64,000 nucleotides of DNA, from positions 19,635 through 83,634 of the forward strand of contig NZ_JPQU01000033.1 of NCBI RefSeq assembly GCF_000737245.1. Direction: 5' to 3'. The stretch's first letter is position 1. Every line of letters starts with the position of its first letter. The notes beneath the pieces are model-generated. The model had not been told where the DNA came from, did not search any database, and saw only the letters and a list, made by a program, of their open reading frames with translations. Position numbers and translations under genes: made by a program. The DNA comes from Pseudomonas syringae (GTDB taxonomy: Bacteria > Pseudomonadota > Gammaproteobacteria > Pseudomonadales > Pseudomonadaceae). Below are positions 17,271 to 27,852 of this stretch, in pieces.

Positions 17271-18244
17271 GTATTTTTTGGAGTCTGTACGTCACGGTCC
17301 TGACCCTCGGCACTATCTTCGCCCTGACCTGGCTGTTGCTGTCGACCCGCAAAGGCCAGCGCGACGAAGCCACCGAAGAAACCGTCGGCCACTCATTCGA
17401 TGGCATCGAGGAATACGACAACCCGCTGCCCAAGTGGTGGTTCATGCTGTTTGTCGCCACCATCATCTTCGCTCTGGGCTACCTGGTCCTCTACCCCGGC
17501 CTGGGCAACTGGAAAGGCCTGTTGCCGGGCTACAGCTACATGGATAACGAGAAGAAAATCGAGTTTTCCAATGGCGAGCAAGGCTGGACCGGCGTCCATG
17601 AGTGGGAAAAGGAAATGGCCCGCTCGGAAGCGCGCTTTGGGCCGATCTTCGCCAAATTTGCATCGATGCCCATTGAAGAGGTCGCTAAAGATCCACAAGC
17701 GCTGAAGATGGGTGGGCGTCTGTTCGCTTCCAACTGCTCGGTATGTCATGGGTCGGATGCCAAGGGTGCCTATGGCTTCCCCAATCTGACCGATGCCGAC
17801 TGGCGCTGGGGCGGCGAGCCGGAAGTCATCAAGACCACCATCATGGGCGGCCGCCACGCGGTAATGCCTGCCTGGGCTGAAGTGGTCGGTGAGCAAGGCG
17901 TGCGGGATGTCGCGGCTTATGTGCTCACCCAACTGGACGGCCGCAAGTTACCGGAAGACGCCAAAGCTGATGTAGCGGCCGGGCAAAAAATCTTCGCCGC
18001 CAATTGCGTCGCCTGCCACGGTCCGCAGGGCAAAGGCACCCCGGCCATGGGCGCTCCGGACCTGACCCATCCCGGCGCTTTTATCTACGGATCGAGCTTC
18101 GCGCAACTGCAGCAAACCATCCGCTACGGCCGCCAGGGCCAGATGCCCGCTCAGGAAGCGATTCAGGGTAATGACAAAGTGCATATCCTGGCGGCGTATG
18201 TTTACAGCTTGTCTCATGGGGAGAAGGCTCAAGAAGCCGAGTAA
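17267..18244 (+). CDS. ccoP: cbb3 oxidase dihaem cytochrome c subunit III, copy 2
   Basis: 325 aa. Two membrane helices near the N-terminus, then two haem c motifs NCSVCHGSD and NCVACHGPQ. It has an insert after [19 protein letters not shown] relative to copy 1. A REPIN, not a T-rich terminator, follows directly after the stop. Confidence 0.97.
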   Translation: MSIFWSLYVTVLTLGTIFALTWLLLSTRKGQRDEATEETVGHSFDGIEEYDNPLPKWWFMLFVATIIFALGYLVLYPGLGNWKGLLPGYSYMDNEKKIEFSNGEQGWTGVHEWEKEMARSEARFGPIFAKFASMPIEEVAKDPQALKMGGRLFASNCSVCHGSDAKGAYGFPNLTDADWRWGGEPEVIKTTIMGGRHAVMPAWAEVVGEQGVRDVAAYVLTQLDGRKLPEDAKADVAAGQKIFAANCVACHGPQGKGTPAMGAPDLTHPGAFIYGSSFAQLQQTIRYGRQGQMPAQEAIQGNDKVHILAAYVYSLSHGEKAQEAE

Positions 18245-18249
18245 ATTTT

Positions 18250-18337
18250 GTTGGAGCGAGGCTTGCCCGCGAAAGACCCGCTGAGATGTTTCAGGCATAC
18301 CGCGTAATCGTTCTTCGCGGGCAAGCCTCGCTCCAAC
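18250..18337. repeat. REPIN, GAGCGAGGCTTGCCCGCGAA family
   Basis: Arms GTTGGAGCGAGGCTTGCCCG and GGGCAAGCCTCGCTCCAAC, starting six bases after the second ccoP stop. Confidence 0.88.
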
Positions 18338-18377
18338 AGTTCAGCAGCACAAACCTAACCCCCCATCCACAAGTCAA

Positions 18378-18391
18378 TTGACCCGGATCAG
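18378..18391 (+). promoter_or_regulatory. Anr (FNR-type) box upstream of ccoG
   Basis: TTGACCCGGATCAG, two mismatches to TTGAT-N4-ATCAA. A TAAGAT -10 element at 18414-18419 lies 22 bases after the box, the spacing expected of a class II FNR promoter with the box centred at -41.5. The identical spacing occurs before hemN. Confidence 0.7.
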
Positions 18392-18413
18392 CACCCTCTA
18401 CACTTGTTTACAT

Positions 18414-18419
18414 TAAGAT
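18414..18419 (+). promoter_or_regulatory. -10 element of the ccoG promoter
   Basis: TAAGAT, predicted transcript start near 18426, giving a leader of about 57 bases before the ATG at 18483. Confidence 0.55.
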
Positions 18420-18482
18420 CCGTCGCGACCCCGGCCGGCATGCACTGACCGAGGCATTTTTCCACTGCCGTGGGACATACCG

Positions 18483-19895
<1,413 letters not shown>

Positions 19896-19918
19896 CCGCC
19901 CGGTAAAGAGAACCGCCC

Positions 19919-20458
19919 ATGTCCGTCGCAACTGCTCAAAGCCCGTGGTACAAGCACATCTGGCCATGGATCCTTATCGGCATCCTGACCTGCTCAGTGA
20001 CACTGTCACTGACCATGGTCACCATCGCCGTCAAGAACCCGGACAATCTGGTCAACGACAACTATTACGAAGCGGGCAAAGGCATCAACCGCTCCCTGGA
20101 CCGCGAGTTACTGGCTCAGACCCTGAAGCTCAAAGCCAGCGTCCATCTGGACGAAGTGACCGGTGAAGCCGACCTGCGCCTGAGCGGCAACAGCAATCCT
20201 GCAACCCTGGAGCTGAATCTGATTTCGCCGACCCAGCCGCAAAAGGATCGCCGGATAATGCTCACCCAAAGCCGCTCCGAGCCGGATCGTTACATCGGCC
20301 AATTGACCGATAGAGTTGAAGGGCGGCGTTTTGTGGAGCTGCTTGGCAACGAGGGCGGGCAGACCTGGCGGCTGTTCGAAGAGGAACAGATCAGCCCCGA
20401 CAACCGCCTGACACTGGGCGACGAAGCGATTCAAGGTGCGGAAGATTTGAAAAAGTGA
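19919..20458 (+). CDS. ccoH: cbb3 oxidase assembly protein CcoH (FixH)
   Basis: 179 aa. One N-terminal membrane helix (residues about 15-37, IWPWILIGILTCSVTLSLTM), then the conserved NPDNLVNDNYYEAGKGINR that identifies FixH, and a small periplasmic beta domain. It interacts with the oxidase subunits during assembly. AAGAGA precedes the ATG; it follows ccoG by 23 bases. A REPIN separates it from ccoI. Confidence 0.93.
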   Translation: MSVATAQSPWYKHIWPWILIGILTCSVTLSLTMVTIAVKNPDNLVNDNYYEAGKGINRSLDRELLAQTLKLKASVHLDEVTGEADLRLSGNSNPATLELNLISPTQPQKDRRIMLTQSRSEPDRYIGQLTDRVEGRRFVELLGNEGGQTWRLFEEEQISPDNRLTLGDEAIQGAEDLKK

Positions 20459-20471
20459 TGCGATGCATCTC

Positions 20472-20557
20472 TTGGAGCGAGGCTTGCCCGCGATGGGAGC
20501 GACCCAATTTATCTGATAAAACGCGGTGCCTGTATCGCGGGCAAGCACCGCTCCCAC
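20472..20557. repeat. REPIN with unequal arms
   Basis: The left arm is of the GAGCGAGGCTTGCCCGCGAT type while the right arm is ATCGCGGGCAAGCACCGCTC, so the two halves come from different REP subfamilies. It lies inside the ccoGHIS group, between ccoH and ccoI. Confidence 0.85.
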
Positions 20558-20594
20558 AGAGACGGCGCTCGCCATCAGCACACCGAAAAAGCCA

Positions 20595-23057
20595 ATGACC
20601 ACACCCACCCCCTGCTACCACTGCGCCCTGCCCGTCCCGGCAGGCAGCCGCTTTACCGCCGTCGTGCTGGGGGAAACCCGCGAGCTGTGCTGTCCGGGGT
20701 GTCAGGCGGTAGCAGAGGCGATCGTCGCTGGCGGGCTGGAAAGCTATTACAGCCATCGCAGCGAAGCCTCGGCCAATCCGGAAACCTTGCCGGTGCAACT
20801 GGTGGATGAACTGGCGCTGTACGACCGTCCCGACGTGCAAGCCCCTTTTGTCCGCCACGAGGGTGAGCTGTCGGAAACCACGCTGTTGATGGAAGGCATC
20901 AGCTGCGCGGCTTGCGGCTGGCTCATCGAACGGCACTTGCGCAGCCTGCCCGCGGTGGCTGAAGCCCGGCTCAATCTGTCCAACCATCGCCTGCATGTCA
21001 GCTGGAACGACAGCCTGTTGCCACTGAGCGAAGTCCTCGCCCAATTACGCAGCATCGGCTACGTCGCTCATCCGTATCAGGCCGATCGCGCTGCCGAAAC
21101 TCTGGCCAATGAAAACCGTCTGGCCTTGCGCCAACTGGGCGTGGCAGGGCTGCTGTGGTTTCAGGCAATGATGGCGACCATGGCAACCTGGCCGGAATTC
21201 AATATCGACCTCAGCCCGGAAATGCACACCATCCTGCGCTGGGTTGCGCTGTTTCTGACAACACCCATCGTCTTCTACAGCTGCGCACCGTTCTTTCGTG
21301 GGGCTATGCGCGATCTGCGCACCCGCCATCTGACCATGGATGTTTCCGTGTCCCTGGCCATTGGCGGTGCTTATCTCGCCGGCATCTGGACCGCGATAAC
21401 TGGCAGCGGCGAGCTGTATCTGGACGCGGTAGGCATGTTCGCCCTGTTTTTGCTGGCCGGGCGCTATCTGGAAAGACGGGCAAGAGAACGTACCGCCGCC
21501 GCTACCGCGCAGTTGGTCAACCTGCTGCCCGCTTCCTGCCTGCGGCTGGATGAGCACGGGCAAAGCGTGCGCATCTTGCTTGGGGAACTGCAACTGCGTG
21601 ACCGGGTACTGGTCCAGCCAGGCTCGGTGATCCCGGCCGACGGACGCATCGTTGAGGGGCAGTCGAGCATTGATGAATCCTTGCTGACCGGCGAGTACCT
21701 GCCGCAGCGACGCCGTGCGGGGGATGCCGTGACAGCGGGAACCCTGAACGTCGAAGGCGTCCTGACGGTTGAAGTGACAGCGCTGGGCCATGACACGCGG
21801 CTCTCGGCCATCGTTCGCCTGCTGGAGCGCGCGCAGGCCGAGAAACCTCGCCTGGCGGAAATCGCCGACCGTGCCGCCCAGTGGTTTCTGCTGGTTTCGC
21901 TGATCCTGGCCGCTGTCATCGGCATCGTGTGGTGGCAACTCGATTCATCTCGGGCGTTGTGGATCGTCCTGGCGATGCTCGTCGCCACCTGCCCCTGCGC
22001 GCTATCACTGGCAACGCCGACAGCGCTGACCGCCGCCACCGGCACGCTGCACAAACTCGGCCTGCTGTTGACGCGAGGCCATGTACTTGAAGGCTTGAAT
22101 CAGATCGACACAGTGATCTTTGACAAGACCGGCACCCTGACCGAAGGGCGCCTGGCGCTACGCAACGTCAAAACCCTCGGCACCTTGGACGCCGATCGCT
22201 GCCTGAGTCTGGCCGCCGCGCTGGAAAACCGCTCGGAACACCCCATCGCCAAAGCGTTCGGTCGCGCCCCCATCGCAGCAGAAGACGTCATCAGCCAACC
22301 GGGGCTGGGGCTTGAAGGTGTGGTTGGTGGACAACGGCTGCGCATTGGTCAGCACGGATTCGTCTGTGCCCTCAGCGCCAGCGCCGTTCCGCGAGCACCT
22401 GAACAGGCCGGACAGCACTTGTTGCTGGGCGACACCCATGGGCCCTTGGCCTGGTTGATCCTTGATGACCGGCTACGCGCCGATGCGTATGAGCTGCTGC
22501 AAGCCTGCAAGGCCCGAGGTTGGAAAACCCTGCTCCTCTCGGGCGACAGCTCGCCCATGGTGGCCGAAATCGCCAAGGAACTGGGGATTGATGAAGCCCG
22601 TGGCGGCCTGCATCCAGACGAAAAGCTGGCGGCCCTGCAAGCACTGCATCGCCAGGGCCGCAAGGTGTTGATGCTGGGGGACGGCGTCAACGACGTGCCG
22701 GTTCTGGCGGCTGCCGACATCAGCATCGCCATGGGCTCAGCTACCGATCTGGCAAAAACCAGTGCTGATGCCGTCTTGTTGTCCAATCGCCTGCAAACCC
22801 TGGTGCAAGCCTTTGGTCTGGCGCGTCGTACCCGCAGGGTGATCATCGAAAACCTGTTGTGGGCCGGCCTGTACAATGGCCTCATGTTGCCGTTCGCGGC
22901 GCTGGGTTGGGTGACCCCGATCTGGGCGGCGGTCGGCATGTCCATCAGTTCCCTGACCGTGGTGCTCAATGCCTTGCGCCTGACCCGTGTGCCGTCTCCC
23001 CCCAGCGTCACTCGCCAGCCCCTTTCGGAGGCTTTATGCCAGCGCTCTACATCATGA
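20595..23057 (+). CDS. ccoI: Copper-translocating P-type ATPase for cbb3 oxidase assembly
   Basis: 820 aa. Start ATG 20595 (MTTPTPCYHCALP) is chosen; an earlier in-frame start would fall inside the REPIN. An N-terminal CxxC (Cys7, Cys10), CCPGC (32-36) and a heavy-metal domain SCAACGW (about 102-108) lead to eight membrane helices. The ion site CPC is in ATCPCALSLATP (about 466), the phosphorylation site in DKTGTLTEG (Asp about 510) and the hinge in GDGVNDVPVL. CcoI (FixI) exports copper to the periplasmic side for CuB of the oxidase. The ribosome site is weak. The 3' end overlaps ccoS by 22 bases. Confidence 0.96.
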   Translation: MTTPTPCYHCALPVPAGSRFTAVVLGETRELCCPGCQAVAEAIVAGGLESYYSHRSEASANPETLPVQLVDELALYDRPDVQAPFVRHEGELSETTLLMEGISCAACGWLIERHLRSLPAVAEARLNLSNHRLHVSWNDSLLPLSEVLAQLRSIGYVAHPYQADRAAETLANENRLALRQLGVAGLLWFQAMMATMATWPEFNIDLSPEMHTILRWVALFLTTPIVFYSCAPFFRGAMRDLRTRHLTMDVSVSLAIGGAYLAGIWTAITGSGELYLDAVGMFALFLLAGRYLERRARERTAAATAQLVNLLPASCLRLDEHGQSVRILLGELQLRDRVLVQPGSVIPADGRIVEGQSSIDESLLTGEYLPQRRRAGDAVTAGTLNVEGVLTVEVTALGHDTRLSAIVRLLERAQAEKPRLAEIADRAAQWFLLVSLILAAVIGIVWWQLDSSRALWIVLAMLVATCPCALSLATPTALTAATGTLHKLGLLLTRGHVLEGLNQIDTVIFDKTGTLTEGRLALRNVKTLGTLDADRCLSLAAALENRSEHPIAKAFGRAPIAAEDVISQPGLGLEGVVGGQRLRIGQHGFVCALSASAVPRAPEQAGQHLLLGDTHGPLAWLILDDRLRADAYELLQACKARGWKTLLLSGDSSPMVAEIAKELGIDEARGGLHPDEKLAALQALHRQGRKVLMLGDGVNDVPVLAAADISIAMGSATDLAKTSADAVLLSNRLQTLVQAFGLARRTRRVIIENLLWAGLYNGLMLPFAALGWVTPIWAAVGMSISSLTVVLNALRLTRVPSPPSVTRQPLSEALCQRSTS

Positions 23058-23245
23058 TCCCCGCGGCGCTTCTACTGGTCGGCGTCGCGATCTATATCTT
23101 CTTCTGGGCGGTGGACAGCGGCCAGTACGACGATATGGAAGGTCCGGCGCACAGCATCCTGTTCGATGATCAGGATCCCAAGCATCAGGCGGCGGTGGAT
23201 GAAGCCATACGCAAGCCAGGGAAAAAAGAAGGGCCTGATGTGTGA
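23036..23245 (+). CDS. ccoS: cbb3 oxidase assembly protein CcoS
   Basis: 69 aa. The ATG at 23036 follows TCGGAGG and lies inside the end of ccoI in another frame. One membrane helix (residues about 4-24, IPAALLLVGVAIYIFFWAV) followed by DSGQYDDMEGPAHSILFDDD-type residues is the CcoS signature. It is needed for haem and copper insertion into the oxidase. It is the last gene of ccoGHIS; a REPIN follows 10 bases after the stop. Confidence 0.94.
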   Translation: MPALYIMIPAALLLVGVAIYIFFWAVDSGQYDDMEGPAHSILFDDQDPKHQAAVDEAIRKPGKKEGPDV

Positions 23246-23255
23246 ATACAATCCT

Positions 23256-23342
23256 GTGGGAGCGGTGCTTGCCCGCGATAAGGGCACCGCGAATATCAGG
23301 TCTATCTCGTCCTGCCTTATCGCGGGCAAGCACCGCTCCCAC
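23256..23342. repeat. REPIN, GCGGTGCTTGCCCGCGATA family
   Basis: Arms GTGGGAGCGGTGCTTGCCCG and GGGCAAGCACCGCTCCCAC. It lies between ccoS and the SafE-like gene. Confidence 0.88.
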
Positions 23343-23368
23343 AGGGGTCTGGATCCGTCTGGACATCC

Positions 23369-24052
23369 ATGACTGACCTCCTCCCTCTATTAATCTCCGC
23401 CCTGATCCTCGGCCTGCTGGGCGGCGGGCATTGCCTGGGCATGTGCGGCGGTTTGATGGGCGCGCTGACCCTTGCGATTCCCAAGGAGCAACGCAACCGA
23501 CGCTTGCGCCTGCTGCTGGCTTATAACCTTGGGCGGATTCTCAGTTACGCAACGGCAGGCCTGTTGATCGGTCTGGCAGGCTGGGCGGTGGCCAACAGCC
23601 CGGCAGCGACTTTCATGCGAGTGATAGCGGCGTTACTGCTGATCACCATGGGCTTGTATCTGGCAGGATGGTGGAGCGGCCTGACCCGTATTGAGCGCCT
23701 GGGTCGCGGCTTGTGGCGCTACATTCAGCCCGTTGCTAACCGTTTGCTGCCGGTTTCCAGCACTCCTCGCGCCCTGCTGCTGGGTGCGCTGTGGGGTTGG
23801 TTACCCTGCGGTCTGGTCTACAGCACCCTGCTCTGGTCCGCCAGCCAAGGCAACGCGATCGACAGTATGCTGCTAATGCTCGCGTTCGGCCTCGGCACCT
23901 GGCCGGTGTTGCTGGCCGCCGGGATCGCGGCTGAGCGCACGACAGCGCTCCTGCGCAAACGCGGCGTGCGCATGGCCGGCGGAGTGGCGGTGATACTGTT
24001 CGGAATCTGGACGCTGCCTGGTCCGCATCAGCATTGGTTGATGGGCCATTGA
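23369..24052 (+). CDS. Sulfite exporter TauE/SafE family membrane protein
   Basis: 227 aa with about six membrane helices. The N-terminal LGGGHCLGMCGGLMGAL motif (residues about 15-31) and the later LWGWLPCGLVYSTLLW (about 148-163) are typical of the UreH/SafE-like branch (COG2836), which is often found next to cbb3 assembly genes. The paired His and Cys residues suggest metal handling; transport of copper or another metal for the oxidase is an inference. It lies between ccoS and hemN, all in the same direction. The Anr box of hemN overlaps its stop codon. Confidence 0.85.
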   Translation: MTDLLPLLISALILGLLGGGHCLGMCGGLMGALTLAIPKEQRNRRLRLLLAYNLGRILSYATAGLLIGLAGWAVANSPAATFMRVIAALLLITMGLYLAGWWSGLTRIERLGRGLWRYIQPVANRLLPVSSTPRALLLGALWGWLPCGLVYSTLLWSASQGNAIDSMLLMLAFGLGTWPVLLAAGIAAERTTALLRKRGVRMAGGVAVILFGIWTLPGPHQHWLMGH

Positions 24053-24062
24053 CCCACATCAA
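24049..24062 (+). promoter_or_regulatory. Anr (FNR-type) box upstream of hemN
   Basis: TTGACCCACATCAA, one mismatch to the FNR consensus TTGAT-N4-ATCAA. A TAGACT -10 at 24085-24090 lies 22 bases downstream, so the box is centred at -41.5 of a predicted start at 24097. The first bases overlap the stop codon of the preceding gene. Anr control of hemN is known in P. aeruginosa. Confidence 0.82.
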
Positions 24063-24084
24063 CAGACGTTACAGAGCCCTTCCC

Positions 24085-24090
24085 TAGACT
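24085..24090 (+). promoter_or_regulatory. -10 element of the hemN promoter
   Basis: TAGACT, correctly spaced from the Anr box; it leaves a leader of about 29 bases before the ATG at 24126. Confidence 0.6.
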
Positions 24091-24125
24091 GACCGCCACT
24101 GCCAGCCTATCCGGGGAACGCCAAC

Positions 24126-25508
24126 ATGCTCGACGCCATTCGTTGGGATTCTGATCTGATACGCCGCTACGATATGGCCGGGCCACGCTACACGTCCTAC
24201 CCAACTGCGGTGCAGTTTCAGACACAGGTCGGAGCCTTCGACCTGCTCCACGCACTGCGCGACAGCCGCAAGGCCGTGCGCCCGCTCTCGCTTTACGTGC
24301 ACATCCCGTTCTGCGCAAATATTTGCTATTACTGCGCCTGCAACAAAGTCATCACCAAGGATCGCGGCCGGGCCCAGGCCTACCTGCAACGCCTGGAACA
24401 CGAAATCCAGATGATCGCCTGCCATCTCGACCCCGGCCAAGTGGTCGAACAACTGCACTTCGGCGGTGGCACTCCGACCTTTCTCAGCCATGACGAATTG
24501 CGCCAGCTGATGGGCCAGCTGCGCCAGCATTTCAATCTGCTGGACGATGATTCCGGTGACTACGGCATCGAGATCGACCCTCGCGAGGCCGACTGGTCGA
24601 CCATGGGTCTGTTGCGTGAACTGGGTTTCAATCGGGTCAGCATCGGCGTACAAGACCTCGACCCGCAGGTGCAGCGTGCGGTAAACCGCCTGCAAAGCCT
24701 GGAAGAAACCCAGGCGATCATCGAAGCCGCCCATACCTTGCAGTTTCGCTCGGTCAACATCGACCTGATCTACGGGCTGCCAAAGCAGACTCCGGAAGCC
24801 TTCGCTCACACCGTGGATGAGATCATCGCCCTGCAGCCGGATCGATTGTCGGTGTTCAACTACGCCCACTTGCCGGAACGCTTCATGCCCCAGCGACGAA
24901 TCGATAGCGCTGACCTGCCGGCACCGGAAGCCAAGCTGCTGATGCTCGAACGCACCATCGAACAACTGACCCAGGCGGGTTATCGCTACATTGGCATGGA
25001 CCACTTCGCACTGCCCGATGACGAACTGGCAATTGCCCAGGAAGAATCGACCCTGCAGCGCAACTTCCAGGGCTACACCACCCACGGACATTGCGACTTG
25101 ATTGGCCTCGGCGTTTCGGCCATCAGCCAGATCGGAGATCTGTACACCCAGAACAGCAGCGACCTGAGCGACTACCAGAGCCTGCTGGGCAGCGATCAAC
25201 TGGCGACCAAGCGCGGTCTGCTATGTAACCAGGACGACCGAGTGCGACGAGCAGTCATTCAGCAGCTGATCTGTCATTTCAGCCTGGATTTCGCCGCTAT
25301 CGAAGCAAGTTTCGGGATTGATTTCCGCGCGTACTTCAGCGAACTATGGCCGCAACTGGCAAGCATGGCCAGCGATGGCCTTATCGATCTGGATACCAAA
25401 GGCATTCGGGTTTCGCCAGCGGGGCGACTGCTGGTCCGCTCGATCTGCATGGTATTTGACGCCTACCTGACGCAGCAGAGTCGCGAGCGGTTTTCTCGAG
25501 TGATCTGA
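24126..25508 (+). CDS. hemN: Oxygen-independent coproporphyrinogen III dehydrogenase
   Basis: 460 aa, the usual size. Radical-SAM enzyme: the 4Fe-4S cysteines are Cys63, Cys67 and Cys70 in PFCANICYYCACNK, and the glycine-rich SAM loop is LHFGGGTPTFLS. It oxidises coproporphyrinogen III to protoporphyrinogen IX when oxygen is scarce, supplying haem for the cbb3 oxidases. GGGGAACG lies about 7 bases before the ATG. Its Anr box ties it to the anr gene 660 bases downstream. Confidence 0.97.
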   Translation: MLDAIRWDSDLIRRYDMAGPRYTSYPTAVQFQTQVGAFDLLHALRDSRKAVRPLSLYVHIPFCANICYYCACNKVITKDRGRAQAYLQRLEHEIQMIACHLDPGQVVEQLHFGGGTPTFLSHDELRQLMGQLRQHFNLLDDDSGDYGIEIDPREADWSTMGLLRELGFNRVSIGVQDLDPQVQRAVNRLQSLEETQAIIEAAHTLQFRSVNIDLIYGLPKQTPEAFAHTVDEIIALQPDRLSVFNYAHLPERFMPQRRIDSADLPAPEAKLLMLERTIEQLTQAGYRYIGMDHFALPDDELAIAQEESTLQRNFQGYTTHGHCDLIGLGVSAISQIGDLYTQNSSDLSDYQSLLGSDQLATKRGLLCNQDDRVRRAVIQQLICHFSLDFAAIEASFGIDFRAYFSELWPQLASMASDGLIDLDTKGIRVSPAGRLLVRSICMVFDAYLTQQSRERFSRVI

Positions 25509-25518
25509 GGACGCCGGG

Positions 25519-26013
25519 TTACATTTTGGCCAGCACCAGCATGCTGGCCTTGGCTTTGTCTGCGGACGGCAACCCGTTCATGGCCGACGCCAGGTCACGG
25601 CTGGAGTCGCTGACCTGACGCTGATAAATGCCGGACATTGATTGCAGGGTAGACAATTTCACCTGACGCATCTCGGCAGTCAGCGACTTGTCGCTGATAA
25701 CGGCTTGCAGTTGATCATTCATCTGCTGCAGCCCCTTCTGAGAGAGCCGCACCGAGGTGAGGATTTTCTGTACCGAATCCGGCAGACCACTTTGTTTGAT
25801 GTCTGAATTGGCCGAACCCGCCAGCGCAGCCCTGGCCAGGCCTGCCGCTGAAAGGCTGACCTGGGAGCTCGGGCCAGAGCTTTGACTAACGCTCTGGGCG
25901 GGATTGGCGCCGGATGTACCTTCAGGGGCTGTTTTGTCTGCGGCGCTTTTTTGCGCAGCTGCATTGGCAGTCAAAAACGCTCGGCTGATTGCGGTGAGAC
26001 TGGGTGACCACAT
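25519..26013 (-). CDS. Hypothetical protein between hemN and anr (164 aa)
   Basis: Not recognised. ATG 26013 is chosen because AGAGG lies 9 bases upstream; a TTG nine bases earlier is less likely. Residues about 20-75 are low-complexity A/S/P/Q; the C-terminal 90 residues look helical (LTSVRLSQKGLQQMNDQLQA). There is no signal peptide or membrane segment. It converges with hemN, with 10 bases between stops, and is divergent from anr. In P. aeruginosa a hypothetical gene occupies the same place, so it is probably a conserved Pseudomonas gene. Confidence 0.7.
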   Translation of the reverse strand: MWSPSLTAISRAFLTANAAAQKSAADKTAPEGTSGANPAQSVSQSSGPSSQVSLSAAGLARAALAGSANSDIKQSGLPDSVQKILTSVRLSQKGLQQMNDQLQAVISDKSLTAEMRQVKLSTLQSMSGIYQRQVSDSSRDLASAMNGLPSADKAKASMLVLAKM

Positions 26014-26167
26014 GAGCGGCAACCTCTTGAAGAAAGGATGATTCCTGAGTTGTTATCGACCCACATCAGTAAAACTTGATCGCTTGGTGTGTTGATGCGG
26101 CTGGCAGGAAGCCATGCCCGTGGGTTACCCTTATGACTTATGTGTGTTTACCACAAGGAATCCAGTC

Positions 26168-26902
26168 ATGTCAGAGCCAGTCAAGTCGCGTGCTCACACC
26201 CAGGCCCACTGCAAGGATTGCAGTCTGGCTCCACTGTGCCTGCCACTCTCCTTGAACCTCGAAGACATGGAAGCTCTGGATCAGATCGTCAAGCGCGGTC
26301 GCCCGTTGAAGAAAGGCGAATTCCTGTTCCGCCAGGGCGATACCTTTGCCTCGGTGTATGCGGTACGTTCTGGCGCGCTCAAGACTTTCAACATCAGTGA
26401 CGGCGGCGAAGAGCAACTCACCGGTTTCCACCTGCCAAGTGAATTGGTCGGCATGTCGGGCATGGACGCCGAAGCCTATCCGGTGTCTGCTCAGGCGCTG
26501 GAAACCACTTCTGTGTGCGAAATCCCGTTCGAGCGGCTGGACGAGCTGTCTGTGCAGCTGCCTCAGCTGCGCCGCCAGTTGATGCGCGTGATGAGCAGGG
26601 AAATCCGCGACGATCAGCAGATGATGTTGCTGTTGTCGAAGAAAACCGCCGACGAGCGGATCGCTACCTTTCTGGTCAATCTGTCGGCCCGTTTCCGGGC
26701 CCGTGGATTCTCTGCCAACCAGTTCCGCCTGAGCATGTCGCGCAACGAAATCGGCAACCATCTCGGGCTCGCGGTTGAAACCGTCTCCCGGGTGTTCACC
26801 CGATTCCAGCAGAACGAACTGATCTCGGCCGAGGGCAAGGAAATCCAGATTCTCGATCCAATCCAGCTCTGCGCCCTGGCTGGCGGCGCTATCGAAAGCT
26901 GA
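26168..26902 (+). CDS. anr: Anaerobic regulator Anr (FNR family)
   Basis: 244 aa. The oxygen-sensing 4Fe-4S cluster ligands are Cys15, Cys18 and Cys24 in [11 protein letters not shown], with Cys117 in TSVCEIPF. A cyclic-nucleotide-type beta-roll (about 35-140) and dimer helix lead to a winged helix with recognition helix [11 protein letters not shown], whose E..SR residues contact TTGAT half-sites. ATG 26168 is chosen because AAGGA stands upstream and the cluster motif is then at the usual position. The product would activate the boxes before ccoG and hemN. No clear Anr box was found before anr itself. Confidence 0.97.
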   Translation: MSEPVKSRAHTQAHCKDCSLAPLCLPLSLNLEDMEALDQIVKRGRPLKKGEFLFRQGDTFASVYAVRSGALKTFNISDGGEEQLTGFHLPSELVGMSGMDAEAYPVSAQALETTSVCEIPFERLDELSVQLPQLRRQLMRVMSREIRDDQQMMLLLSKKTADERIATFLVNLSARFRARGFSANQFRLSMSRNEIGNHLGLAVETVSRVFTRFQQNELISAEGKEIQILDPIQLCALAGGAIES

Positions 26903-26968
26903 GGGTGCGCAGCAGAGCCCAGGCCTTTAGACTAGCGCTCATACCGCCTACTGCCATGGATCACTCTG

Positions 26969-27529
26969 ATGTCCCTAGACACTCAAAGCTTCGATGAACA
27001 CAACCTCAAAGCCCTGATCCGTCCGGTCGTGGATTTCCCCAAGCCGGGCGTCATTTTTCGTGACATCACGCCGCTGTTTCAATCGCCCAAGGCCACTCGC
27101 CTGGTGATGGACAGTTTCGTTCAGCGTTATATCGAAGCCGACTTCAGCCACGTTGGCGTGATGGATGCCCGGGGCTTTCTGATCGGTTCGGTCGTTGCCT
27201 ATGAGCTTAACAAGCCGCTGATCCTGTTTCGCAAGCAAGGCAAACTGCCCGCCGATGTGCTTTCGCAAGCCTACAAGACCGAATACGGCGAGGCGTTTCT
27301 GGAAGTCCACGCGGACAGTCTGTGCGACGGCGATTCAGTAGTGATGTTCGATGACCTGATTGCTACCGGCGGCACTTTGATCGCCGCCGCGAACCTGATT
27401 CGCCGCATGGGCGCAAAGATCCACGAAGCCGCCGCCATCATCGACCTGCCAGAGCTGGGCGGCTCAGAGCGCCTGCGAGATCTGCAGATCCCGACGTTCT
27501 GCCTGACCAGTTTTGGGTTGACGGAGTAG
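26969..27529 (+). CDS. apt: Adenine phosphoribosyltransferase
   Basis: 186 aa. It converts adenine and PRPP to AMP in purine salvage. The PRPP-binding motif [13 protein letters not shown] is at about residues 123-135, and [14 protein letters not shown] (about 23-36) is the family's N-terminal signature. It is cytoplasmic and normally dimeric. The ribosome site is weak (GGATCACTCTG). The gene follows anr by 66 bases; a cluster of REP arms lies downstream in place of a terminator. Confidence 0.95.
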   Translation: MSLDTQSFDEHNLKALIRPVVDFPKPGVIFRDITPLFQSPKATRLVMDSFVQRYIEADFSHVGVMDARGFLIGSVVAYELNKPLILFRKQGKLPADVLSQAYKTEYGEAFLEVHADSLCDGDSVVMFDDLIATGGTLIAAANLIRRMGAKIHEAAAIIDLPELGGSERLRDLQIPTFCLTSFGLTE

Positions 27530-27852
27530 GAGCCCGGTTCGGCATTGCTTCTCTGTGGGCGGTGCTTGGTCTGGGCGGCATTCCGACGATAAGGCTGGAC
27601 GCGATAGACCCGATATCCGCGGTACCCTTATCGCGGGCAAGCACCGCTCCCACCAAAGCCCACATACCGCGTAGGAGCGCGCTTGCCCGCGATGAAAGAT
27701 AACGCGGTGGCCCAGACAGAACTCGATCCCTGTAGGAGCCAAGCTTGCTCGCGATAAGAACACCTCGGTGAGCCAGACAGTCCGCGTCGCCTTCATCGCC
27801 GGCACGCACCGCTCCCACATAAGCAGCGCGCCCACAGGCGAATGCACAAACC
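27530..27852. repeat. Cluster of REP arms between apt and recR
   Basis: This gap has no gene. It contains a decayed REPIN (left arm GTGGGCGGTGCTTG at 27554, right arm ending 27653), two arms in direct orientation (GTAGGAGCGCGCTTGCCCGC at 27671 and GTAGGAGCCAAGCTTGCTCG at 27732) and an opposing arm ending CGCTCCCAC at 27818. Mixed subfamilies and direct order point to several insertions or partial deletions. Confidence 0.8.

Noticed and set aside
20526..20594. Earlier start for ccoI
   Set aside because: The extra 23 residues would be encoded by REPIN sequence and precede the conserved N-terminus.
26065..26095. Anr self-regulation site before anr (ATCAG..TTGAT)
   Set aside because: The half-sites point the wrong way (ATCA..TTGAT rather than TTGAT..ATCAA) and the spacing does not fit.
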